DNA from: Corynebacterium suedekumii
GTDB taxonomy: Bacteria > Actinomycetota > Actinomycetes > Mycobacteriales > Mycobacteriaceae
Length of the DNA stretch: 64,000 nt
Direction of reading: 5' to 3'
Assembly (NCBI RefSeq): GCF_030252185.1
Contig: NZ_CP126970.1
Span: forward strand, 1,922,001 to 1,986,000
A model generated the notes under the pieces. That model was given only the letters and a program-made list of their open reading frames with translations, was not told the origin of the DNA and did not search any database. Below, piece after piece: positions 53,269 through 64,000 of the stretch; positions within the stretch are counted from its first letter, which is position 1; the number at the start of each line of letters is the position of its first letter. The translations under genes were made by a program, and so were the position numbers.

Positions 53269-53568
53269 GTGTCCGAAATTTCGCGTGACGAGGTCGCCCA
53301 CCTCGCGAAGCTGTCCCGCCTTGCGCTCAGCGACGACGAACTGAAGAAGTTCGCCGGCCAGATCGACGAGATCGTCGCCAATGTCTCCGCCGTGCAGCAG
53401 GTCGATGCCGACGGCGTTGAGCCGATGAGCCACCCGCACTCGATCACCACGTCCATGCGTGAGGACGTCGTCGTCCCCACCCTCACCGCCGAGCAGGCCC
53501 TCGACCAGGCCCCGGCCGTCGAGGACGACCGCTTCGTCGTCCCGCAGATCCTCGGGGAGGAGCAGTAA
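53269..53568 (+). CDS. gatC: Asp-tRNA(Asn)/Glu-tRNA(Gln) amidotransferase subunit C
   Basis: 99 residues, starting [21 protein letters not shown], the conserved GatC helix, with the flexible loop EPMSHPHSI. It clamps GatA to GatB. GTG start after AAAGGA; two bases before gatA. Confidence 0.94.
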   Translation: MSEISRDEVAHLAKLSRLALSDDELKKFAGQIDEIVANVSAVQQVDADGVEPMSHPHSITTSMREDVVVPTLTAEQALDQAPAVEDDRFVVPQILGEEQ

Positions 53569-53570
53569 CC

Positions 53571-55055
<1,485 letters not shown>

Positions 55056-55062
55056 TCCTTAC

Positions 55063-55123
55063 CCCAGGGCCCCAGGGTCCCAGGGTTCGGGATCACGCCG
55101 TCGACAGGGCGGGTGATCCCGAA
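55063..55123 (+). terminator. Tandem repeat and hairpin after gatA
   Basis: Three tandem copies of YCCCAGGG precede a perfect eleven-base inverted repeat, TTCGGGATCAC (55086-55096) and GTGATCCCGAA (55113-55123). A likely terminator for gatCA, though with no T tract. Confidence 0.5.
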
Positions 55124-55305
55124 TTGGAGCACCCCGGGAGGCAACCGGGAGCGGTGACAGATCAACAAAGGCACTTTTCTGTCGAGGTTGGCCGGAAAAC
55201 CGGGGCCGGGAGCGGCACAGTGGACAGATAAGTGCCTTCCACCCGGGCGAGCCGGTCCGAAACAGAACCTGCCACCCCGCCGAACACCACGATCTGAGCG
55301 ATAAG

Positions 55306-55324
55306 TTAGGGTTGCCTACATGAA
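55306..55324. promoter_or_regulatory. DtxR box over a leaderless promoter
   Basis: TTAGGGTTGCCTACATGAA matches 13 of 19 bases of the iron-regulator DtxR consensus. It covers the -10 hexamer TAGGGT (55307-55312), which ends seven bases before the start codon at 55320, so DtxR-iron would block transcription directly. Confidence 0.55.
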
Positions 55325-56195
55325 CAACCCCGCGAAGCCCGTCCGTCGTGCCCTCGAGGCCCGGGTCACCGACAAGGTCCAGCTCTCCCCGGACCTCATC
55401 CGACTGACCTTCAGCGCCCCCGGTCTCAAGGGCCGCGACCTGCCGCACACGGACCACTACATCAAGCTGCTGTTCGTGCCGGAGGAGGCCGACTACTCCT
55501 GGCCGTACGACCTGCCGGAGATCCGGGAGACCTTGCCCCGCACCCTCCACCCGGTGACCAGGACGTACACGCTGCGCCGGGTGGACACGACCTCGGGGGA
55601 CATCGAGGTCGACTTCGTCACCCACGGCACCGAGGGCCTGGCCGGACCGTGGGCACAGGATGCCACGGTCGGTGACGTCATCCCCTTCGTCGGCCCAGGT
55701 GGTGCCTGGCACCCGGACGAGGATTACGGGCACTTCGTGTTCGCGGGCGATGAATCGGCAGCACCGGCGATCGCGGCGGGCGTCGAGAAGCTCCCGGCCG
55801 GCGCCACCGCGGACGTGTACGTGGAGATCTCCACCACCGGCGCCGAGTTTCTCATGCCGCGCCGTGAGGGCGTGACCATGCACTGGGTCCACCGGGAGGG
55901 GGCTACGCACGGCACCGCGCTGTCGCAGGCGGTGCGCGACGCCGGCATCCCCGAGCAGCGGACCAGCTGGTTCATCCACGGCGTGGCCGAGATGATCAAG
56001 GAGCTGCGTCGCTTCCTCTTCGTCGACGGCGGGGTGGACAAGAAGGACGTGTCCATCTCCGGCTACTGGCGCCTCGGGATGACCGAGGACCAGTGGCAGT
56101 CCTCGAAGCGTGACTTCGTCACTGAGCTTGAGGAGCTTGAGGCGCTCGAGGCCGCCGAAGAAGCCGAGGTTGCCGGGGACGCCGACACCAATTAA
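55320..56195 (+). CDS. Siderophore-interacting flavoprotein (ferric-siderophore reductase, ViuB type)
   Basis: 291 residues. The FAD-binding signature is RTYTLRRVD (about 81-89), the NAD(P)H domain includes FAGDESAAPAIAAGVEKLP, and the tail has the conserved SGYWRLGMTEDQWQ. It reduces iron(III)-siderophores in the cytoplasm. ATG 55320 is supported by the overlapping -10. It shares its TAA stop with the convergent gene (TTAA). Confidence 0.9.
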   Translation: MNNPAKPVRRALEARVTDKVQLSPDLIRLTFSAPGLKGRDLPHTDHYIKLLFVPEEADYSWPYDLPEIRETLPRTLHPVTRTYTLRRVDTTSGDIEVDFVTHGTEGLAGPWAQDATVGDVIPFVGPGGAWHPDEDYGHFVFAGDESAAPAIAAGVEKLPAGATADVYVEISTTGAEFLMPRREGVTMHWVHREGATHGTALSQAVRDAGIPEQRTSWFIHGVAEMIKELRRFLFVDGGVDKKDVSISGYWRLGMTEDQWQSSKRDFVTELEELEALEAAEEAEVAGDADTN

Positions 56196-56512
56196 CGGTC
56201 CGCCAGCACCCCGGCCGCACCCGCGGCGACCGTGGTGACGGTGAGCACGGCCGGCCAGGAACCGATCTTCTTCGCCAGCGGGTGGGAGGCGCCGAAACCG
56301 CCGACGTAGAGGGCGGTGAGTCCGGCGGTGGTCAGTGGGTCGGTCTTGGCCAGCCAGCTGCGGACGGCCCAACCGCCGGCGGCGGCGAGGACGGCCCCGC
56401 CGAGGGGGCGGATACCGGTCTCGCGGGCGGTGAGCCACCCGCCGACCAGGCCGAGGCCGACGACGGCGGCGGTGTTGACGTTCTTCGGATCCTTGATGTC
56501 GATCATGCTCAT
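56192..56512 (-). CDS. Small predicted membrane protein
   Basis: 106 residues with three to four hydrophobic segments rich in Gly and Ala (AAVVGLGLVGGWLT, LGGAVLAAAGGWAVRSWL, VLTVTTVAAGAAGVLA). No known family. ATG 56512, with TAGGAT six bases upstream; an ATG at 56506 is in frame. Confidence 0.7.
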   Translation of the reverse strand: MSMIDIKDPKNVNTAAVVGLGLVGGWLTARETGIRPLGGAVLAAAGGWAVRSWLAKTDPLTTAGLTALYVGGFGASHPLAKKIGSWPAVLTVTTVAAGAAGVLADR

Positions 56513-56518
56513 GCCCTG

Positions 56519-56524
56519 ATCCTA
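56519..56524 (-). promoter_or_regulatory. -10 box of the small membrane protein gene
   Basis: TAGGAT on the minus strand, six bases before the ATG at 56512; divergent from the MFS -10 twenty bases away. Confidence 0.45.
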
Positions 56525-56543
56525 ACCGGGTGCCCGGCTCCGC

Positions 56544-56549
56544 TACAGT
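56544..56549 (+). promoter_or_regulatory. -10 box of the MFS gene (leaderless)
   Basis: TACAGT seven bases before the ATG at 56557. Confidence 0.55.
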
Positions 56550-56556
56550 CGGTCCA

Positions 56557-57990
56557 ATGACCAGCCCCATGGACAACTCCGCCTCCACGGTGCTCCCGAA
56601 GCCCCAGGCCTGGCGCGCGCTCGCGGCCCTGTGCCTGGGGTTCTTCATGATCCTCGTCGATCAGACGATCATCGCGGTGGCCACCCCGGCGCTGCAGCGT
56701 GAGCTCGGCGCCAGCCTCAACCAGGTGGTGTGGGTGACGTCGATCTACCTATTGTGCATCGTGGTGCCGTTGTTCTTCACCGGTCGGCTGGGTGACCGCT
56801 TCGGTCAGCGCACGGTCTATCAGGTCGGGATCGCGGTGTTCACGTTGGCGGCGGTGGCGGGCGCGTTCGCCCCGAGCATCGAGGTGCTCATCGCCACCCG
56901 TGCGGTGCAGGGGCTGGGGGCGGCGATCCTCACCCCGCAGACGATGAGCGTGATCAACCGTGTCTTCGCCCGGGAGCACCGCGGTGCCGCGCTCGGCGTG
57001 TGGGGTGCGGTCGGCTCGGTGGCCAGCCTCGTCGGCCCGGTCCTCGGCGGATTCATCGTGGGCACCGTCGGTTGGCAGGGCATCTTCCTGCTGCATGTGC
57101 CGGTCGGCATCACGGCCCTCATCCTCGCCGGCCTGTGGGTGCCACGCCTGCCCACCTACGCCCGGCGTATCGACGCCCCCTCCGTCGCCGTCTCCATCCT
57201 CGGCATGACCGCACTCGTCTTCGCCATCCAGCAGGGCCCGGAGTTCGGCTGGCCCGCCTGGTCGGTGGCGCTCCTGCTCAGCGGCCTGGTCCTCATCGCG
57301 CTGTTCATCCGGCTGCAGGCGACGGCCACCCGGCGGGGGAGTGAACCCCTGGTGCCGCTGGAGATCTTCCGCAACCGCAACTACTCCATCGGCACGTTCT
57401 CCATCGCGATGATGGGTTTCACCGTCTCGTCGATGATGTTGCCGATCATGGTGTGGCTGCAGGAGGGCCGCGGCCTCACCTCCGGCCAGGCGGGTCTGAT
57501 GATGGTGCCCATGGCGGTCGTCGCCATGATCGGTTCCCCCATTGTCGGCCCCCTCGCCGACCGCTACCACCCGCGCATCATGTCCATGATCGGCTTCGGC
57601 ACCGTCACCGGCGCCCTCCTCCTGGCCTGGGCGATCATGCGTATCGACGCCCCCGTGACTCTCTTCCTCCTCCCCATCGCCCTCTTCGGGCTGGGCAGCG
57701 CCTTCGTGTGGGCACCGAACTCCGCCACCGCGATGCGCGATGTCGACATTGCCCACATGGGTGCCGCGTCCGGGGTGTACAACACCACCCGCCAGACCGG
57801 CGCGGTCCTCGGTGCCGCGGCCGTCGGCGCCGCCATGCAGGTGGGTGCGGAGCAGCTCGGGGTGGTCGACGGCATGGCCAACGCGCTGCTGCTGCCCAGC
57901 CTGGCACTGTTCCTCGGTTTCCTCTCCGTGGCCTTCTTCCGCCGCACCTCTCCGTCCCCTCCCGTCGCAGGAGAACGGGCACGGGGATAG
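56557..57990 (+). CDS. MFS drug:proton antiporter, DHA2 family
   Basis: 477 residues with about 14 membrane helices. The DHA2 signatures [17 protein letters not shown] in helix 1, [21 protein letters not shown] ending in the RxGxR-type loop (shown in part), and [11 protein letters not shown] in helix 5 are present. Likely exports hydrophobic drugs or antiseptics; substrate unknown. ATG 56557 follows TACAGT by seven bases. Confidence 0.87.
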   Translation: MTSPMDNSASTVLPKPQAWRALAALCLGFFMILVDQTIIAVATPALQRELGASLNQVVWVTSIYLLCIVVPLFFTGRLGDRFGQRTVYQVGIAVFTLAAVAGAFAPSIEVLIATRAVQGLGAAILTPQTMSVINRVFAREHRGAALGVWGAVGSVASLVGPVLGGFIVGTVGWQGIFLLHVPVGITALILAGLWVPRLPTYARRIDAPSVAVSILGMTALVFAIQQGPEFGWPAWSVALLLSGLVLIALFIRLQATATRRGSEPLVPLEIFRNRNYSIGTFSIAMMGFTVSSMMLPIMVWLQEGRGLTSGQAGLMMVPMAVVAMIGSPIVGPLADRYHPRIMSMIGFGTVTGALLLAWAIMRIDAPVTLFLLPIALFGLGSAFVWAPNSATAMRDVDIAHMGAASGVYNTTRQTGAVLGAAAVGAAMQVGAEQLGVVDGMANALLLPSLALFLGFLSVAFFRRTSPSPPVAGERARG

Positions 57991-57993
57991 AGT
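57988..57993 (+). promoter_or_regulatory. -10 box of pfkA (leaderless)
   Basis: TAGAGT seven bases before ATG 58001, overlapping the stop codon of the MFS gene. Confidence 0.55.
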
Positions 57994-58000
57994 GGTCACC

Positions 58001-59032
58001 ATGCGACTTGCCACCCTCACCTCCGGCGGCGACTGCCCCGGTCTCAACGCCGTCATCCGCGGAATCGTCCGTACCGCCAGCGCCGAGTTCGGCTCGACCG
58101 TCGTCGGGTACGAGGACGGCTGGGTCGGCCTCCTGGAGGACCGCCGCGTCGACCTCTACGACGACGAGCACATTGACCGCATCCTCCTGCGCGGCGGCAC
58201 GATCCTCGGCACCGGCCGCCTCCACCCGGACAAGTTCAAGGAGGGGATCGACCAGATCAAGGAGAACCTCGCCGACGCGGGCATCGACGCACTCATCCCC
58301 ATCGGCGGCGAGGGCACCCTCAAGGGCGCGCAGTGGCTGGCAGACAACGGCATCCCCGTGGTGGGCGTGCCCAAGACCATCGACAACGACGTCAACGGCA
58401 CCGACTACACCTTCGGTTTCGACACCGCCGTCGCCGTGGCCACCGATGCCGTCGACCGGCTGCACACCACCGCCGAGTCCCACAACCGCATCCTCATCGT
58501 CGAGGTCATGGGCCGCCACGTCGGCTGGATCGCCCTCCACGCCGGCATGGCCGGCGGCGCCCACTACACCGTCATCCCCGAGGTTCCGTTCAACATCGCC
58601 GAGATCTGCAAGGCCATGGAACGCCGCTTCCAGATGGGTGAGAAGTACGGCATCATCGTCGTCGCCGAGGGTGCCGCCCCGGAGGAGGGCACCATGGAGC
58701 TCAAGTCCGGTGGGGTCGACCAGTTCGGCCACGAGATCTTCACCGGCATCGGTCAGCAGATCGCCGACGAGATCCACGCCCGCCTGGGCCATGACGTGCG
58801 CACCACCGTCCTCGGCCACATCCAGCGCGGCGGCACCCCCACCGCCTTCGACCGCGTGCTGGCCACCCGTTACGGCGTGCGCGCGACCCGTGCGGTCCAC
58901 GAGGGCAAGTTCGGCACCTGTGTGGCGCTCGACGGCGAGCGGATCATCAACATCCCGCTCGAGGAGGCCGTCGGGCACCTCAAGACCGTGCCACTGGACC
59001 GCTACAACACCGCGCAGGCGATGTTCGGCTGA
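58001..59032 (+). CDS. pfkA: 6-phosphofructokinase
   Basis: Commits fructose-6-phosphate to glycolysis. The 343-residue protein has the N-terminal [14 protein letters not shown], the nucleotide motif [10 protein letters not shown], the catalytic [19 protein letters not shown] and [16 protein letters not shown] glycine at the GGxG position favours ATP as donor rather than pyrophosphate. Leaderless start. Confidence 0.94.
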   Translation: MRLATLTSGGDCPGLNAVIRGIVRTASAEFGSTVVGYEDGWVGLLEDRRVDLYDDEHIDRILLRGGTILGTGRLHPDKFKEGIDQIKENLADAGIDALIPIGGEGTLKGAQWLADNGIPVVGVPKTIDNDVNGTDYTFGFDTAVAVATDAVDRLHTTAESHNRILIVEVMGRHVGWIALHAGMAGGAHYTVIPEVPFNIAEICKAMERRFQMGEKYGIIVVAEGAAPEEGTMELKSGGVDQFGHEIFTGIGQQIADEIHARLGHDVRTTVLGHIQRGGTPTAFDRVLATRYGVRATRAVHEGKFGTCVALDGERIINIPLEEAVGHLKTVPLDRYNTAQAMFG

Positions 59033-59034
59033 GA

Positions 59035-60084
59035 TCACCGGGGAATCCGTGCCGTCCCGTCCATGATGATCCGGGCGGTCCGGGCCAGTGCGACCCACTC
59101 GAGCTCGTCGCCGGAGGCGGACACGGCGGCCGAGACCGTCACCGTGCCCTTGGGGTGGCGCAGGACCGTCTCCGATGCCGCCGGCCGGTCGGCGACCGTC
59201 CCACCCAGGGCGATGGCTCCGCCGAGGGCGAGGATGCCGGTGGCGGGCAGGGCGTGATGCACCCGGCCCACCGAGGTCATGATGACGGGGACCTGATCGC
59301 CGCGGCCGATGATCGCCACCCGCGGCAGGACCGGGCCACTCAGACCCAGGAGCACGGCGGCTTCCCCACGGATCGACTCGAGGCGGTCCAGTAGCCCTGC
59401 ATCGGCGTTGAGCTCGGCGGACGGGCGCGTCGGGTCCACGCCGACATCACCCGCCCGGAGCATGACGATCGGATTGGCGATGTCCACGAGGCTGACCTCC
59501 AGCTCGCTGCCGGGCAGCACGGTGCGGGGGCCGTGCGGGAGGATCAACCCGCTCTTCTCTCCGCCGGGGTGGAGGAAGCGGACGTCGATACGCGCGCCGT
59601 CGGTGTCCACACCGTCGAGGTGGAAGTCGCCGACGTCGGGGAGGCGGCCTCTGACAAGTGGGTGGCTGAGCTCCAGGACAGAGTCGGTGTTGGCGTTCCA
59701 CACCCGGCACGTGAGCCGGTCACCGGAAGCGTGGAGCAGGCCGCGGTGGAGCGCGAAGGCGGTGATGGCGGAGGAGATGTTGCCGCAGTTGCCGGACCAG
59801 TCGACGGTGGGTTCGGTGGGCGAGACCTGGGCGAACAGGCTCACCAGGTCCACGCCGGCGGGACAGTCCGGGTGCTCTGACGGCGTGCCCACGGCCATCA
59901 CCTTGCTGTTCGAGGACACCCCGCCGCCGAGGCCGTCGACGGCCTGCGGATCGGGGCTGCCGATAAGATTCAGGCACAACCGGTCCCGCTCGGCAGTGGA
60001 TTCCGGCAGGTCAGGCAGGCGAAGGAACGCTGCTCGGCTGGTACCGCCGCGGATGAGGGTGACGGGCAACTCCGCGATGCTCAT
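59035..60084 (-). CDS. PrpF-family protein (methylaconitate isomerase-like)
   Basis: 349 residues of the diaminopimelate-epimerase fold used by PrpF and 4-oxalomesaconate tautomerases: LPVTLIRGGTSRAAFLRL at the start, GGGVSSNSKVMAV, SGNCGNISSAI and NPIVMLRAGDVGV. It probably isomerises an unsaturated tricarboxylate. The start is six bases from TAGGCT, and only 24 bases separate its ATG from the divergent transporter. Confidence 0.82.
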   Translation of the reverse strand: MSIAELPVTLIRGGTSRAAFLRLPDLPESTAERDRLCLNLIGSPDPQAVDGLGGGVSSNSKVMAVGTPSEHPDCPAGVDLVSLFAQVSPTEPTVDWSGNCGNISSAITAFALHRGLLHASGDRLTCRVWNANTDSVLELSHPLVRGRLPDVGDFHLDGVDTDGARIDVRFLHPGGEKSGLILPHGPRTVLPGSELEVSLVDIANPIVMLRAGDVGVDPTRPSAELNADAGLLDRLESIRGEAAVLLGLSGPVLPRVAIIGRGDQVPVIMTSVGRVHHALPATGILALGGAIALGGTVADRPAASETVLRHPKGTVTVSAAVSASGDELEWVALARTARIIMDGTARIPR

Positions 60085-60108
60085 GGCCCGAGCCTAAGGT
60101 ATGCAGGC
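60085..60108. promoter_or_regulatory. Overlapping divergent leaderless promoters
   Basis: The minus-strand -10 TAGGCT (60091-60096) for the prpF-like gene and the plus-strand -10 TAAGGT (60095-60100) for the transporter share two bases in a 24-base gap between start codons. Confidence 0.5.
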
Positions 60109-61127
60109 ATGACAGACACGCAGGTAAGCACCACATCCACCGCATCGTCCTCCGCCGATGACCGGGCGGCCTACATCGCGGCCCTGGGTTTCCCCGTCCT
60201 GGTCATCGTCGGTGGAATCATCGGCTTTCTCGCCGCCGACGCCGTGCAGACCATCTCCGGGTGGACCAACACCCTGCTGGCGATCATCATGTTCTGCATG
60301 GGCCTGACGCTGCGCCCGATCGATTTCGCGCTCGTGGCCCGCCGACCCTGCCGGTGCTGCTCGGTGTCGTCGCCCAGTACGTCATCATGCCCGCCGTCGC
60401 CGTGGCTGTCGTGTGGATCCTCCAGCTGCCCGCGGAGATCGCCGCCGGCGTCATCCTCGTCGGCTGTGCCCCGGGCGGCACGAGCTCGAACGTCGTCTCC
60501 TACCTCGCGCGAGGCGATGTCGCCCTCTCCGTGACCATGACATCCATCTCCACGCTGCTGGCCCCCGTCTTCACCCCGCTGCTCACCCTGTGGCTGGCCG
60601 GCCAGTACATGCCGCTCGACGCCGGATCCATGGCCCTGTCCATCGTCCAGATCGTGCTCATCCCCGTCATCGCCGGCCTGGTCATCCGCCTGCTCGCCGG
60701 GTCGCTGGTGGAGAAGGTCCTGCCCGCCATGCCGTGGATCTCCGTGCTGGCGATCTCCACGATCGTCGCCATCGTCGTCTCCGGCTCCCGCGACAACATC
60801 GTCTCCGCCGGCCTCATCGTCCTGGTCGCCGTCATCCTCCACAACGGCGTCGGCTACCTGCTCGGCTACCTGGCCGGCAAGGCCACCCGCCAGCCCGAGT
60901 CCGCCGCCCGCACCATGGCCATTGAGGTGGGAATGCAGAACTCCGGTCTCGCCGCTGGACTGGCTGCCCAGTACATGTCCCCGCTCGCCGCCCTGCCGGC
61001 CGCGGTGTTCTCCGTGTGGCACAACCTCTCCGGCGCCATCGTCGCCGCCCTGTGCCGGGCCGCCGACCGCCGTCAGGCCACCCGCCGCGCCGAGACCCCA
61101 AACACCACCGCCGAGCCGAGCAGGTAG
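60109..61127 (+). CDS. Bile acid:sodium symporter family (BASS) transporter (one-base frameshift)
   Basis: About 339 residues with ten membrane helices. N-terminal MFCMGLTLRPIDFALV and later LVGCAPGGTSSNVVSYLARGD and AIEVGMQNSGLAAGLA are the sodium-site motifs of the family. The frame breaks at CCC (60346-60348); adding one C restores ARRPLPVLLGVVAQYVIMP. Substrates of bacterial members include pantothenate-type acids and 2-keto acids; here the PrpF-like neighbour suggests a carboxylate (inference). Its 3' end overlaps the convergent hydrolase gene by 55 bases. Confidence 0.82.
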
Positions 61128-62428
61128 ATCGACGCCACCGCCAGGATCAGCAGCAGATCCGGTGCGGCCGCCACCGCCAGTGGCCAGGGCAGCAGGCCAG
61201 CCAACCCCAGGCCCCGCCCGGCCGCGTAGAACAGCCCCAGGGGCAGGCCGACGGCGACCACCACCCGCAGGACCACCGACCACCAGGTACGCCGCCGGCG
61301 GATGAGTACGTCAGCGGCGATGAACAGCGCCACCACCGCGGCCAGGCCCACCATCACCAGCGCCACCACCCGGAAGCCGCCGTCGCTGACCGGTTCGCCG
61401 AACTGGCTGACCCGGAACGGGGCGGAGGAGTCGAACAGCTGCCCGGCCTGATCCACCAGCACGACCGTGCCCCGGCCCGTGACCACGTCCACCCCGACGT
61501 CCGCGTGTGCCACTGTGAGATCGCCCGGGTGATGGACCACATCCCCCTCCCGGAACAGCCCCGCCCCGTATTCCCGGCCCCCGGAAGGCTCGAGCATGAG
61601 CGCCCTCGACTCCGGGGTGAGGTAGGGCCCGGTGCGCAACGCCTCGACGAACGTGGCCAGATCCGTGGGGGAGGAGACCAGGTAGCCCTCCGCGACCCCG
61701 TGCGGGTCATGCGGCAGGCACAACGGCAGCCCCGCACCGAAGAACGCCAGCCGACCACACCCGACATCCCGGCCGTACCCCTCGCCCGCGGCGTTCGTGC
61801 GCGTCAGCCCCAGGGGAGTGATCACCTCCTCACGCAGCAGCTCGGGGTAGAGAGAACCCGTCGCCACCGCCAGCACCTGCCCCAGGACGGCGTAGTTGGA
61901 GTTGGAGTAGTGGAACTCCGCACCCGGTTCCGGCACCAGGGGCACCTGCGCCAGCCGGGCTACCCGTTCCCGGGCACTCACCTGCACATGGTCACGCTCC
62001 CCGAGATCCGCGATGCCCGCCGAGGTGGGGATCCCGCTGGTCTGCTCCAGCAGCATCCGCACCGTGATCGCCTCCGTCTCCTCCCGCGGGCCCTGCACGC
62101 GGAAGGCGGGCAGGTGGGTGACCACGGGGTCGTCGATACGCAGCACACCACGGTCCACCAGCCGCAGCGTCATCGCCGCAGTGAAGGTCTTCGACACCGA
62201 GCCGACATACGCCGCCTCATTCGGGCGGATGTCGGCCTGCCCCGGATCGATCCGCCCGGCCGTGAACGTCACCACCTGGCCATCGGGCTGACCCTGCGCC
62301 CGCAACGCCGCCGTCGCATCCGCCCCCAGGCGTGTCTGCGACACCACCAGCAGCGACCAGGCGACGGCGAACGGCAGGATGACGGCGACAACGACAGGGA
62401 GGGCGGACATCAGCCGCCGGGAGGTCAT
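61073..62428 (-). CDS. Beta-lactamase-family serine hydrolase with a C-terminal membrane domain
   Basis: 451 residues. One N-terminal helix (9-30), a periplasm-side hydrolase domain with SxxK at S77-V-S-K80 and YSN in FHYSNSNYA, then three to four C-terminal membrane helices (residues about 330-445). This domain order matches the membrane-bound class C hydrolases that act on cell-wall or lipid-linked peptides. The ATG is seven bases from TAGTTT. Confidence 0.82.
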   Translation of the reverse strand: MTSRRLMSALPVVVAVILPFAVAWSLLVVSQTRLGADATAALRAQGQPDGQVVTFTAGRIDPGQADIRPNEAAYVGSVSKTFTAAMTLRLVDRGVLRIDDPVVTHLPAFRVQGPREETEAITVRMLLEQTSGIPTSAGIADLGERDHVQVSARERVARLAQVPLVPEPGAEFHYSNSNYAVLGQVLAVATGSLYPELLREEVITPLGLTRTNAAGEGYGRDVGCGRLAFFGAGLPLCLPHDPHGVAEGYLVSSPTDLATFVEALRTGPYLTPESRALMLEPSGGREYGAGLFREGDVVHHPGDLTVAHADVGVDVVTGRGTVVLVDQAGQLFDSSAPFRVSQFGEPVSDGGFRVVALVMVGLAAVVALFIAADVLIRRRRTWWSVVLRVVVAVGLPLGLFYAAGRGLGLAGLLPWPLAVAAAPDLLLILAVASIYLLGSAVVFGVSARRVA

Positions 62429-62435
62429 GCGGCCG

Positions 62436-62441
62436 AAACTA
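62436..62441 (-). promoter_or_regulatory. -10 box of the serine hydrolase gene (leaderless)
   Basis: TAGTTT on the minus strand, seven bases before the ATG at 62428. Confidence 0.5.
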
Positions 62442-62456
62442 CCACCGCACCCGGCG

Positions 62457-62462
62457 TAGCAT
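62457..62462 (+). promoter_or_regulatory. -10 box of the YCII gene (leaderless)
   Basis: TAGCAT seven bases before ATG 62470. Confidence 0.5.
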
Positions 62463-62469
62463 CGGCCCC

Positions 62470-62847
62470 ATGCCCCGATAAGCCCTGATCAAGCACTACC
62501 GTGGCGCCCCCGCCTCCGAGAACGACACCCCCATGTCCGAGTGGACCGACGAGGAGATCACCGCCCACGTCGACTACATGGAACGCTTCGCCGACCGCCT
62601 CCGCGCCACCGGCGAATACGTCTCCAGCCACGCCCTGTCCGACGACGCCGAGTTCATCAACCACCACGGCGACACCCAGCCCGTCCCCGACACCAACGCA
62701 CTCGTCGCCGGCTGGATGCTTATCGACGTCGCCGACCTCGCCCGCGCACACACCCTCGCCGCCGAACTCGCCGCCGCGCCGGGCCGCGGCGGCGCACCCG
62801 TCGGGGAGTGGCTCGAACTGCGTCCCCTCCACGGCGAGACCCGATGA
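62470..62847 (+). pseudogene. YCII-related (DGPF) protein with an early stop codon
   Basis: The ATG at 62470 has a leaderless -10 at the right distance, but codon 4 is TAA (62479-62481), where TAC (Tyr) would give MPRYALIKHYRG, the usual beginning of the family. The frame is then open through SENDTPMSEWTDEEITAHV, ALSDDAEFINHHGDTQPVP and the tail VGEWLELRPL. It is either a recent nonsense mutation, a base error, or translated from a later start (an ATG at 62533 remains in frame). Role unknown; related proteins are small dimeric enzymes. Confidence 0.65.
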
Positions 62848-62870
62848 CGGCGGCACGGTCTCCGGCGGGC

Positions 62871-62876
62871 TAAAAT
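62871..62876 (+). promoter_or_regulatory. -10 box of gatB (leaderless)
   Basis: TAAAAT seven bases before ATG 62884. Confidence 0.6.
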
Positions 62877-62883
62877 CCGGACC

Positions 62884-64000
62884 ATGACTGCCGCGACGTA
62901 TGACCTGATGGATTTCGACGAGGTCCTGGAGAAGTTCGACCCCGTCATGGGCCTGGAGGTCCACGTGGAACTGGGCACCGAGACGAAGATGTTCTCCGCC
63001 AGCTCCGCCCACTTCGGTGCCGCCCCCAACTCCAACGTCGACCCCGTCTCCCTCGGCCTGCCCGGCGCCCTGCCCGTGGTCAACGCCAAGGGCGTCGAAT
63101 GGGCCATCAAAATCGGCCTGGCCCTGAACTGCTCCATCGCCGAATCCTCCCGCTTCGCCCGAAAGAACTACTTCTACCCGGACCAGCCGAAGAACTACCA
63201 GATCTCCCAGTACGACGAGCCCATCGCCTACGACGGCTACCTCGACGTCCTCCTCGAGGACGGCACCGAATGGCGCGTCGAGATCGAACGCGCCCACATG
63301 GAGGAGGACACCGGCAAGCTCACCCACCTCGGCGGCACCTCCGGCCGCATCCACGGCGCGACCGCCTCCCTCGTTGACTGCAACCGCGCGGGCATCCCGC
63401 TCATCGAGATCGTCACCAGGCCCATCGAGGGCGCCGGCGAACGCGCCCCCGAGGTGGCCAAGGCCTACGTCTCCGCCCTCCGCGACCTGGTCAAGGCCCT
63501 CGGTGTCTCCGACGCCCGCATGGATCAGGGCTCCATGCGCGTCGACTCCAACCTCTCCCTGCGCCCCATCGGCCAGCAGGAGTTCGGCACCCGCACCGAG
63601 ACCAAGAACATCAACTCCCTCAAGTCCGTCGAACAGGCCGTCCGCTTCGAGATGATGCGCCAGGCCGCCGCCATCACCAACGGCGAGGACATCGTCCAGG
63701 AGACCCGCCACTACCAGGAGACCGACGGTTCCACCTCCAAGGGACGACCCAAGGAGACCGCCGAGGACTACCGCTACTTCAACGACCCCGACCTCCCGCC
63801 CGTCATCGCCCCCGCCGAGTGGGTCGAGGAGATACGCGCCACCCTCCCCGAACTCCCGTGGGTCCGCCGCGCCCGCATCCAGGAGGAATGGAAACTCCCC
63901 GACGCCGAGATGCGCGACCTGGTCAACGCCGGCGCCCTTGAACTGATCATCGCCACCGTCGAAGAGGGCACCACCCCCGATGAGGCCCGCGCCTGGTGGG
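62884..64000 (+). CDS. gatB: Asp-tRNA(Asn)/Glu-tRNA(Gln) amidotransferase subunit B (runs off the right edge)
   Basis: The first 372 residues are visible. [38 protein letters not shown] and [14 protein letters not shown] are the GatB cradle motifs that bind ATP and tRNA. The C-terminal helical and YqeY-like domains lie outside the window. It completes the GatCAB enzyme with gatC and gatA at 53269-55055. Confidence 0.95.
   Translation, partial: MTAATYDLMDFDEVLEKFDPVMGLEVHVELGTETKMFSASSAHFGAAPNSNVDPVSLGLPGALPVVNAKGVEWAIKIGLALNCSIAESSRFARKNYFYPDQPKNYQISQYDEPIAYDGYLDVLLEDGTEWRVEIERAHMEEDTGKLTHLGGTSGRIHGATASLVDCNRAGIPLIEIVTRPIEGAGERAPEVAKAYVSALRDLVKALGVSDARMDQGSMRVDSNLSLRPIGQQEFGTRTETKNINSLKSVEQAVRFEMMRQAAAITNGEDIVQETRHYQETDGSTSKGRPKETAEDYRYFNDPDLPPVIAPAEWVEEIRATLPELPWVRRARIQEEWKLPDAEMRDLVNAGALELIIATVEEGTTPDEARAWW

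Overview
The window is high-GC actinobacterial DNA whose gene order follows the core chromosome of Corynebacterium. The run moaA, an acyl-CoA synthetase, rho, prfA, prmC, Sua5, wecA, atpI-like, atpBEFHAGDC, DUF2550, nucS, then glgB, glgE, an ABC ATPase, etfBA, a NifS-like enzyme, mnmA, ligA, gatCA, a siderophore-interacting protein, pfkA and gatB matches what I recall of the C. glutamicum map. The species cannot be named from sequence alone. I see no tRNA, rRNA, insertion sequence, prophage or CRISPR array.

Region by region. 1-4649: a truncated DNA methyltransferase, a DUF2249 protein, and a plus-strand operon of two polytopic membrane proteins and a copper nitrite reductase. 4660-8112: a minus-strand molybdenum cofactor operon (moaA-moeA-moaC-mobA). 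8174-10330: an acyl-CoA synthetase divergent from rho. 10328-16601: rho-prfA-prmC-Sua5-wecA-atpI-like, tightly packed. 16602-17095: non-coding leader of the ATP synthase operon. 17096-24252: atpBEFHAGDC, closed by a strong hairpin terminator. 24473-27205: DUF2550, NucS, two small proteins and a thioredoxin/TPR protein. 27202-28721: an arsenite-type ArsR repressor and a divergent ACR3-like permease. 28762-33134: glgB and glgE on the minus strand. 33237-39244: ABC ATPase, NUDIX, methyltransferase-like, etfBA and a cysteine desulfurase. 39252-41709: a hipBA toxin-antitoxin pair beside a spermidine-synthase-like gene. 41734-47435: a small secreted protein, mnmA, a MetE-like protein, a DnaQ-type exonuclease, and a regulator/serine-hydrolase/membrane-protein operon. 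47490-56512: ligA, ggt, two small membrane proteins, an ACT protein, gatCA and an iron-type siderophore-interacting protein. 56557-64000: MFS exporter, pfkA, prpF-like, a BASS transporter, a second serine hydrolase, a YCII protein and the start of gatB.

Two things run through the whole window. First, about 20 transcription-unit heads carry a TANNNT-like -10 hexamer ending 6-9 bases before the start codon, the signature of leaderless mRNAs; this fixes many start codons. Second, seven genes, including the presumably essential atpA and prmC, are broken by one-base indels, six of them at G or C runs. I read these as assembly errors, and give such genes as single CDS entries with the shift position.

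The most distinctive regulatory finding is a set of three operator-like boxes at exactly 61-bp spacing around the hipBA promoter. The nitrite reductase operon next to molybdenum cofactor genes suggests an anaerobic nitrate/nitrite respiration locus extending beyond the left edge.
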